Below, one piece after another: positions 28,101 through 33,874 of a stretch of DNA of 33,874 nucleotides. Position 1 is the first letter of the stretch. Each line of letters opens with the position of its first letter. Source of the DNA: Pirellula sp. (GTDB lineage Bacteria > Planctomycetota > Planctomycetia > Pirellulales > Pirellulaceae); NCBI GenBank assembly GCA_021736575.1, contig JAIPFP010000040.1, positions 1-33,874 of the forward strand. Reading direction: 5' to 3'. A model generated the notes under the pieces. It searched no databases. It was not told the origin of the DNA and saw only the letters and a program-made list of their open reading frames with translations. Made by a program: the position numbers and the translations under genes.

Positions 28101-30334
28101 CCGCAATTCAGAGCATTCAGAAACGCGTGGGCGTTTTGGGGCCGATCGCAAGGAACGGTTTCAAGACAACGGCAAAGCTGGGGCCTCCGATATCGGGATC
28201 AGGATCGGGATCGGACAAAAGTTCCCTCGAAATTTCGGTCCAACCGACGGTCTCCAGCTTGAGTTCGGGCGAGGCATGGGCCATGCCGGTTCCAGCGGGA
28301 CAAGCGACCGCATTGGTTCGCACACCCAAAGGAATATTGCCGAGCGCTCGAATCCCGATACCCATGCCTACTGTCGCAAGCGGCTCTAGCTTTAACATGA
28401 CGTTTCCTACGTTTGAGTCTTCGCTTGCCCATGAGTCCGTTATTGTTTATCGAGGACACGAGTTCAAGTCCCCAATATTTGTAGGAATTGGCATCGTCGT
28501 TGACTTTGAACCGAAACGAGTCGACAGTGGAGAGGTAATCCTCTTCGGAGATCGACAACAGCAGCCATCCATCGTATTTGTTCTCGATTGTTCGTGGAGC
28601 ATGGGGGAGGAGATTCCAGTGGAGGCCATTGACCTTCGCACGCAGTCCCGCCTAGAGCTTGCAAAGGAGAGTATCCTTCGAATGCTCTCGCAAATCGCTT
28701 CACGACCCGATGCACGCGTCGGTGTCCGGTTGTTTGGACACCGGATGGGATGGTCGCGGCCGACGGACGGAAAGTCAGGAATGGTGAGCGGCAAGTCGCA
28801 GATTCTGGTTCAGCCAAATTATCCATCATCGATCCCAGAGGATCTCGTGCCGAGCAAAGATGTCGAAGCCATTTTGCCGCTGGGGCGGTTCACGCCAGAA
28901 ATGATTGGAGGATTGGCCAAGAAACTATCCAACATCGTCCCATGGGGACAATCACCGCTTTATCTTTCCATCGTGGATTCGTTCAAGGACTTCACCGCCG
29001 ATGATAATGCCACAGCGAAAAGCATCGTAATTATAACCGACGGTGATAACTTTCAATTCAATGCTTCGAATCGTCCAGGTGGTGAGCCTGGGGGTACAAC
29101 AAACCTGGAAACGGTGTACCGAGCCTGGAACAACACAAAAATTCCCGTCTTCATTTTGGGTGTCGGAATTTCCGAATCGGAGAACGGCAACACTCGAAAG
29201 ACGCTTCAAGAACTTGCAAACCGAACACAAGGAAAGTACTACGACATCGAACACGGAAACGATCTAATCCGGGCTTTAAACGAACAGTTGGCCATGGGGA
29301 CATACCAAGTCACCAGGTCGGAAGCGAGCCCCGGATTCAAGAAATCCAACGAACCCACCGAGGCAAAGCTAAATAGCCCAATGGAATTAAAACCACTATC
29401 ACTTGAATCCTCGGAATACCTTCTGGAATTCCAATCGATCCAAAAGTTGTTTCAACTCAAGGGTGGTGAGTCTTTGGAGATGTTCGTGCAAGACGATGGA
29501 CAAGACATCGTCAGCAAGCCATACGATCGCTCGACCCCTCAAACGGGTACTTTGAGCCGAGTTGGAGACAACGGCCGCTTGCTTGCACGTGTTCATCGCC
29601 CTTTGCCGCGCCAGAACGGAGTCGTTTTTCCGATTTCAATTCAAGATCCAGATAGCCATTTTACGCCTCGTCCAGACTTTCTATGGATTGAGATTTCTCC
29701 AGTTCTTGAAGGTGCCGTTAAGTCGCGTCAGTCCTATCTTTTTTACGATACGAATTATGAGAGCAAGACACCTGTCCCAATGGTGTCTTGGTTTGCATCC
29801 AATTGGCCCGAGTTGGCCCAAAAAGCGGATGTTCAAGTTTGGGCCAAGTACGGAGTCACGCAGCCCCTGCAGACCATTTCGATTTCGGAAATTCAAAAGA
29901 ACGCCCAGTCATCTTTGTCCGGAGTCTCATTGAAAGGAGTCGATGGCGTTACCTTGCAAATGAGTCTGAATGAAAATCGGCCTGGGGTCGGCAAATTCGA
30001 AGTAAGGCTATCGGAAATACATGACTCTACCTCATTGGGTGTTGGATCAATCGGCATTTATTTCGAGTCCCAAGATTTGATCCAACCGAAGCGAGTGACC
30101 CATCGTTTCGAGTCCGAAAGTGGACTGGTAATTCATACTTTTGAATTTGAATCAACCGAGATGAAGGCGTTGTTGCAATCTGAAAGCTCTCGCTTGACGA
30201 TCCGGTCACGTTCGTCCATCGTCGAGGGAGCATGGCAACTTCAAGATCGGCCACCTATTCGTGTCGAAGTTCGTCGACAGCCGGAGACGTTACCGTTCAT
30301 GCTCCCACCGGCAACGAACAGCCCAAAGAACTGA
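25124..30334 (+). CDS. Giant (1736 aa) single-TM protein: caspase-like (C14-type) N-domain with H...C dyad, long helical region, VWA domain near the C-terminus
   Basis: TM segment FWLVLAIGLLSAFVVLILY. LVLYLNMHGAVNESGQPCLIPPGA and VNVLVVLDCVHQS (H152, C202 by codon count), then VFLTSNSPDQQSWGGPELHASAFGKELWLGLAGAAD...GNGDGIVHLHELTTYL. VWA MIDAS IVFVLDCSWSMGEE and IVIITDGDNF. Confidence 0.88.
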   Translation: MNSNSEPQRNWKGKSPEVIDTARHRWQSQLGTDNAEHHKSPLRSLDLVLKFWLVLAIGLLSAFVVLILYSPAKTPVIAVGATKYSWPMPPIAWAKEDLLGLSSLNGKTIQFRDSSDEWQTKTQSLDDLSIQLKEVATLTKRTGSLVLYLNMHGAVNESGQPCLIPPGANALKTKEWISIEDVVNRLSKDTAANVNVLVVLDCVHQSVNWNVAQVDNTFVDRLDSWVLEPEVVKILQNRIVFLTSNSPDQQSWGGPELHASAFGKELWLGLAGAADQTSRDENPSSGNGDGIVHLHELTTYLASHVDRWSQDSRGAHQVPKMIPSSHPNFQVALAFKSGESKPPKHSDLAKANVSADTLTDLWRMMEELRQFEVFRTDPRNWAELEHKILWLEQLSGSGEAYFELVDKRVLPELSKQLKESVDRARATASSNNYFAKAQSLQAFSQADKSPAHLPSLAMMELTGEVSGTTAIELRKRLLELNSSDAQVPLNSIAASVGLTSEANTWNELNFIGILRKYDCSSIWNDLSVVDELLKLRDRCERLAVFGDVRSHRWRRPQLLIADRARRNAEDRLILGPDDAASVPGSVNWSSLQLALDSLETAKDSSSVLIERAVGLRDLGLSEVSYLANWICSPDTEMENLGKWKTNLEPASEPISNSLESIDTLTEVHPMIREETAIQQLKRLMEGLHELGEMLGKAPIDGAMNVERLNGLVTSVEQDRKSLSLLVEDHVRRACNETTPYGTVAREIPSLLNLPFLSTEDRIALWNRHDQVCRTSLEKSKPPVQKELLPGLPSIIPSLNLNKSLPVDSPSSSRKEVKHTRYLDRIRNWETHPIRVLLKLASNEVAKTKKREANPELDAIDLINEQLRQHYDSMRKFNVQHISDWAGHLDLKGDAVVTDDSENWTKIWFAEHVERSNLSVCPVRSEWYATLDCRKIAFKDFLAWYAGRTLDDFYANAMEDSGSISPARTYFENAVRDVLNYAETIPISSHEIDAAIQSIQKRVGVLGPIARNGFKTTAKLGPPISGSGSGSDKSSLEISVQPTVSSLSSGEAWAMPVPAGQATALVRTPKGILPSARIPIPMPTVASGSSFNMTFPTFESSLAHESVIVYRGHEFKSPIFVGIGIVVDFEPKRVDSGEVILFGDRQQQPSIVFVLDCSWSMGEEIPVEAIDLRTQSRLELAKESILRMLSQIASRPDARVGVRLFGHRMGWSRPTDGKSGMVSGKSQILVQPNYPSSIPEDLVPSKDVEAILPLGRFTPEMIGGLAKKLSNIVPWGQSPLYLSIVDSFKDFTADDNATAKSIVIITDGDNFQFNASNRPGGEPGGTTNLETVYRAWNNTKIPVFILGVGISESENGNTRKTLQELANRTQGKYYDIEHGNDLIRALNEQLAMGTYQVTRSEASPGFKKSNEPTEAKLNSPMELKPLSLESSEYLLEFQSIQKLFQLKGGESLEMFVQDDGQDIVSKPYDRSTPQTGTLSRVGDNGRLLARVHRPLPRQNGVVFPISIQDPDSHFTPRPDFLWIEISPVLEGAVKSRQSYLFYDTNYESKTPVPMVSWFASNWPELAQKADVQVWAKYGVTQPLQTISISEIQKNAQSSLSGVSLKGVDGVTLQMSLNENRPGVGKFEVRLSEIHDSTSLGVGSIGIYFESQDLIQPKRVTHRFESESGLVIHTFEFESTEMKALLQSESSRLTIRSRSSIVEGAWQLQDRPPIRVEVRRQPETLPFMLPPATNSPKN

Positions 30335-30422
30335 GTGCGGCAAAATCCCAAGTCGACGCGAATCGAACGAGCATCCGAACACACCCTACCATTTTTCCTA
30401 GCCTTGTACGCTCTGAGGTGGT

Positions 30423-31232
30423 TTATTCGATTCGGATTTGCCGTTCACTCTGGAAGGAAGGCAAACGCACGATCAAATCAACTTGTTGCGATGCGACCGA
30501 CGTACCCTTGTTTGATGTACCTGAGCCGACGCTTGGCCCGTTTTGCGATGGAGAACGAATCATGGCATTCGGCTCCGGATCCGGAACCGGCATACTCCTT
30601 AGCTCCGGTGGAGCCGCTCGGGGAGGGCGAACCGCGGGCGTCGGCTGAGTGCGACTTGAATCGAATTCCGTTGCAACGCCGTGGCGCGATGGATTCGACT
30701 GTTTCGACTGGGACTGCATCGGATGAGTTGGTTCATCATTGGTGTGCATTGAAACGTTTTCAACGCTCCCAGACGAGCAATTTGAACAAGTGCTTGCACC
30801 TAAAACTCCAGCACCGCCGCCGCACGACGAACAAGAATCGCAGTTCGACGGTTGATAACGATGATGGCTCCAAAGGTTTCGCAGTCGCCGAAGTGCCGTT
30901 GGGCAGCTTCTGCACGTATCGCCTGTGAACTCGCCATCGCATCCGCATGGATCGCAAACAGGCGGTTCGTTGATCTGTTCGTCCCAATAGATTTCGCCAC
31001 AACCAGAACTGCAATGCTTGCTGCGGATATGGTCGGCCACACGATGTCCGATGCCAGCAAACGGTGCCACGTGATCGCCAAAGCTAAATGAATCGCAACC
31101 GTCACTGCATCCACCTCCACAAGTTCCCGAGCCGCACCCATCACCCATCATGCGAATCGAGCAACATCCAACGTGACTCAAAAGTAGCCCTAAACCAAAC
31201 ATCCATCCAACTACGACTGATTTCATTTCCAT
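30423..31232 (-). CDS. Cys-rich planctomycete-type putative lipoprotein
   Basis: Signal peptide-like N-terminus MEMKSVVVGWMFGLGLLLSHVGCC. Cys-rich body, including GCGEIYWDEQINEPPVCDPCGC, a motif style I associate with planctomycete proteins. Confidence 0.75.
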   Translation of the reverse strand: MEMKSVVVGWMFGLGLLLSHVGCCSIRMMGDGCGSGTCGGGCSDGCDSFSFGDHVAPFAGIGHRVADHIRSKHCSSGCGEIYWDEQINEPPVCDPCGCDGEFTGDTCRSCPTALRRLRNLWSHHRYQPSNCDSCSSCGGGAGVLGASTCSNCSSGSVENVSMHTNDEPTHPMQSQSKQSNPSRHGVATEFDSSRTQPTPAVRPPRAAPPELRSMPVPDPEPNAMIRSPSQNGPSVGSGTSNKGTSVASQQVDLIVRLPSFQSERQIRIE

Positions 31233-31244
31233 GCGCCCCTAAGT

Positions 31245-31259
31245 TTGCTTGCACGCAAA
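31245..31259. promoter_or_regulatory. Operator-like palindrome, copy 1 (TTGCTTGCACGCAAA; core TTGC-AC-GCAA)
   Basis: Dyad TTGCNNGCAA in the divergent intergenic region; matches copy 2 in 13 of 15 positions. Confidence 0.45.
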
Positions 31260-31354
31260 TCCAATGGATCGATTGCCCATCAGATGAGTAGCGACCCCGA
31301 ATACTGTTTGTATCGGCCAGTACAATCGATACAATCAGCAAATCTTTCCTGAAC

Positions 31355-31369
31355 TTGCTTGCTAGCAAA
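31355..31369. promoter_or_regulatory. Operator-like palindrome, copy 2 (TTGCTTGCTAGCAAA; core TTGC-TA-GCAA)
   Basis: Same dyad 110 bp downstream of copy 1, ending 17 bp upstream of the aldolase ATG. Confidence 0.45.
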
Positions 31370-31385
31370 CCATTTTCCCTGGATT

Positions 31386-32042
31386 ATGACAAAACAACTT
31401 ATTTTTCAATCCCGGCTCGTCGCAATCATTCGTCTCGACGATTTGTCCGCGGCCACCCAAATCGCCGATACCTTGATCGGAGCGGGAATACGAGCCTTGG
31501 AGTTTACACTCACGAATCCCGATTCCCCGTCTGCAATCAAGTTGATTCGGGAAACCAATCAAGCGATTCGCGTGGGCAACGCGGTCATCGGCCTTGGATC
31601 CGTTCGATCGCTCGAAGAAGCCAAGATCGCAGTCGACTTCGGCGCTCAATTCATCGTCTCTCCGATCGTGTCCATTCCCGTTATCAACTATTGCAAGCAA
31701 AACAATGTCTCGGTGTGTCCGGGCGCATTTACGCCAACCGAGATCGCATTAGCTTGGGATGCTGGTGCTGACATCATCAAAGTCTTTCCAGCCCGTGCAC
31801 TCGGTCCAAATTTTATTCGCGATGTGCTCGCTCCGATGCCCTATTTGAAACTCATGCCAACCGGAGGTGTCGATTTGAAGAACATTGCTGCGTACTTGGA
31901 AGCGGGGGCTGCGGCCGTAGGTATTGGCGGTCAACTACTTGACCCAATCTCTCTTCGAAATAATGACTGGAACGCGATCGCAAAATTGGCACAGCAATAC
32001 GTTGCCGCTTGCCGAACGGAGCATACCGATGGGCGCGAGTGA
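31386..32042 (+). CDS. eda: 2-keto-3-deoxy-6-phosphogluconate (KDPG) aldolase
   Basis: LVAIIRLDD, IGAGIRALEFTLTNPDS, VCPGAFTPTEIALAWDAGADIIKVFPA (Schiff-base Lys), KLMPTGGVDLKNIAAYLEAGAAAVGIGGQLL. Start taken at ATG 31386. Confidence 0.92.
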   Translation: MTKQLIFQSRLVAIIRLDDLSAATQIADTLIGAGIRALEFTLTNPDSPSAIKLIRETNQAIRVGNAVIGLGSVRSLEEAKIAVDFGAQFIVSPIVSIPVINYCKQNNVSVCPGAFTPTEIALAWDAGADIIKVFPARALGPNFIRDVLAPMPYLKLMPTGGVDLKNIAAYLEAGAAAVGIGGQLLDPISLRNNDWNAIAKLAQQYVAACRTEHTDGRE

Positions 32043-33054
32043 AAACGAGAACGAGACGGCAAACAAACTCCAGGTACACGGCGTCTACGATGTCGTAACG
32101 ATTGGCGAGACGATGCTGCGATTGACTCCAGATGCGTTCTTGCGTCTGGAGCAAGCGGAATCGCTCCAAGTGCATGTGGGCGGAAGCGAATCCAATACCG
32201 CCGTTGGGCTTGCGCGATTGGGCAAGCGTGTTGCATGGATTTCGCGGTTGACCGACAACCACTTGGGGCATCGGATTGCCAGAGCCATCGCTGCTCACGG
32301 GGTTGATACGCAGCACGTCGTTTGGACCGATCAAGATCGTGTGGGTTTGTATTTCCTCGAAACAGGTTCTCCACCGCGCAGCAGCCACGTCATTTACGAT
32401 CGAGCAAACTCTGCTTTTTCAAGATTTATTCCATCCGAATTGCCAGCCGGAATCTTCTCGGTAGGCAGGTCTCGATGGCTTCATGTCACGGGCATCTCAC
32501 TCTGGTTGAGCGAGTGTGCTCGAGATCTGATTGGAAATGCTGTTCAACTTGCTCGTGAAGCCGGTTGGCAAGTGAGCTTTGACGTGAACCATCGAACGCT
32601 ACTATGCTCTGCTTCGGCAGCTCAAGTTTACAGCCAGTCGCTTTTCGAGACGGCCGATCTTGTTTTTCTGCCTCGCCGCGATGCAGTCAATCTATGGAGT
32701 CTAGATAACCGTCAAAGCGACGAGTCGGTCATGAACCGACTGTTGAGCATGCGAGCGGGTAGGCCAACTGTGATGACGCTCGGTGAACGTGGTGCCATGG
32801 CAAGCGATTCGACGCATTCGATTCGCAAAGCGTGCGAACCGGTCGAGCCGGTCGGTCGTCTCGGAGGGGGCGACGCATTCTCAGCAGGCTTTTTGTCCGC
32901 TTGGCTGGACAAGCCCGATCTCGATCGCTCGCTAAGCTGGGCGATAGCCACAGCTAGGCTCAAATATAGTATCCCAGGCGATTTACCGTTGATAAATCGC
33001 GTCGAAGTTGAGCGGCTCGTTGACGGGAATCAAAACGAGACGTTGGTTCGATAG
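32029..33054 (+). CDS. kdgK: PfkB-family sugar kinase, probable 2-keto-3-deoxygluconate kinase
   Basis: VVTIGETMLRLTP, HVGGSESNTAVGLARLGKRVAWISRLTDNHLGHRI, and C-terminal PfkB signature VGRLGGGDAFSAGFLSAWL. Overlaps the KDPG aldolase by 14 bp. Confidence 0.85.
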   Translation: MGASENENETANKLQVHGVYDVVTIGETMLRLTPDAFLRLEQAESLQVHVGGSESNTAVGLARLGKRVAWISRLTDNHLGHRIARAIAAHGVDTQHVVWTDQDRVGLYFLETGSPPRSSHVIYDRANSAFSRFIPSELPAGIFSVGRSRWLHVTGISLWLSECARDLIGNAVQLAREAGWQVSFDVNHRTLLCSASAAQVYSQSLFETADLVFLPRRDAVNLWSLDNRQSDESVMNRLLSMRAGRPTVMTLGERGAMASDSTHSIRKACEPVEPVGRLGGGDAFSAGFLSAWLDKPDLDRSLSWAIATARLKYSIPGDLPLINRVEVERLVDGNQNETLVR

Positions 33055-33124
33055 TAGCAGGGCTATGCGACATAAATCAGCTAAGCACATCCGCATATGC
33101 TTTTCATAGGAATTAGACGTTGGG

Positions 33125-33177
33125 CGATAGCCCCGGTTTTCCAATTGCTCGACATTCGTCGAGAACCGGGGCTATCG
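33125..33177. terminator. Strong nested inverted repeat between convergent genes (bidirectional terminator and/or dispersed repeat)
   Basis: Outer perfect 14-bp arms cgatagccccggtt (33125-33138) / aaccggggctatcg (33164-33177). Inner 6-bp stem ctcgac (33148-33153) / gtcgag (33158-33163). Confidence 0.65.
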
Positions 33178-33242
33178 ACCTTCGGCTATCAGTTTGTTTC
33201 ACACGAAGACTCATACCGATGTGCACAGCCACAAATAATGCT

Positions 33243-33874
33243 TTACGGATAGGAGGCGATCTGGAATTCATCGTCTACAAAGTCCACATGAATACTGCCC
33301 CCTTCGTTCTCATCGCGCTTGAGTAATTCCGATGCGATCTTGTTTTGAAGTCGACGTTGGATGACTCTCTTGAGTGGTCTAGCACCATAGACTGGGTCGT
33401 AACCTTCGTTGCTAATCGCATCGATGGCTTTTTCCGTGATGTTCAGTTTGTAGTGGTTCTCGGCAAGCATTTCCTCAAGTTTACGAATCTGCAAGCTCAC
33501 GATTTTTCGAATTTGATCTTTCTTGAGTGGTTCGAAAATAATCGTCTCATCGATTCGGTTTAGGAATTCCGGCAAGAATTTTATTTTGAGCGAATCTTGG
33601 ACCGCCTGCTCCATGTCCTCTTCGCTACCACCCTCGTCGGCGACGCGTTGGATCATTTTGCTGCCTATATTGCTGGTCATGACGATCACCGTGTTCGTAA
33701 AATCGACGGTTCGGTTTTGGCCATCCGTCAATCGACCGTCGTCGAGCACTTGCAAAAGGATGTTGAATACATCCGTGTGGGCCTTTTCGATTTCATCTAG
33801 CAATATAACGCTGTAGGGTCGGCGGCGGACCGCTTCGGTCAATTGGCCACCTTCTTCGTATCCAACGTAGCCAG
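33243..33874 (-). CDS. clpB: ClpB disaggregase, C-terminal part (gene continues beyond the window end)
   Basis: [68 protein letters not shown]...[28 protein letters not shown]. Reading frame is open to nt 33874. Confidence 0.95.
   Translation of the reverse strand, partial: GYVGYEEGGQLTEAVRRRPYSVILLDEIEKAHTDVFNILLQVLDDGRLTDGQNRTVDFTNTVIVMTSNIGSKMIQRVADEGGSEEDMEQAVQDSLKIKFLPEFLNRIDETIIFEPLKKDQIRKIVSLQIRKLEEMLAENHYKLNITEKAIDAISNEGYDPVYGARPLKRVIQRRLQNKIASELLKRDENEGGSIHVDFVDDEFQIASYP

Noticed and set aside
28195-28216. Short simple repeat (ggatcaggatcgggatcgg) in the caspase-VWA gene
   Set aside because: Encodes an SGSGSG linker; ordinary low-complexity coding sequence.
30335-30928. 197-aa plus-strand ORF after the caspase-VWA gene
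   Set aside because: Overlaps the minus-strand Cys-rich lipoprotein, whose lipobox and repeated Cys motifs are more convincing.

Overview
The window looks planctomycete-like, judged from gene families and the style of the Cys-rich lipoproteins (inference, no search run). About 0-17.5 kb is a type VI secretion system (T6SS) locus: tssC (5' truncated by the window edge), two tandem divergent hcp genes, an ImpE/TagJ-like gene, tssE, tssF, tssG, tssH/clpV, a Lys-rich orphan ORF, a minus-strand pair (a TPR + SPINDLY/OGT-like glycosyltransferase translationally coupled to an unknown protein), a small ORF, vgrG with an internal 54-bp tandem repeat, and an FHA/DUF6931-like protein. The locus continues into an unusual envelope module of two giant single-TM proteins (1812 and 1736 aa). 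Each has a caspase-like (C14-type) N-terminal domain. The first appears to have lost the catalytic Cys; the second keeps an H...C dyad and adds a VWA domain. Between them is a Cys-rich HEAT-like/SurA-PpiC-like lipoprotein. This giant pseudo-caspase / PPIase lipoprotein / caspase-VWA module beside a T6SS is my main candidate for an undescribed system. The window ends with a Cys-rich lipoprotein gene (minus), a KDPG aldolase-KDG kinase pair with operator-like twin palindromes upstream, and the 3' part of clpB (minus, truncated). Several perfect inverted repeats lie in intergenic or leader regions. No tRNA, rRNA, CRISPR or transposase was recognised.
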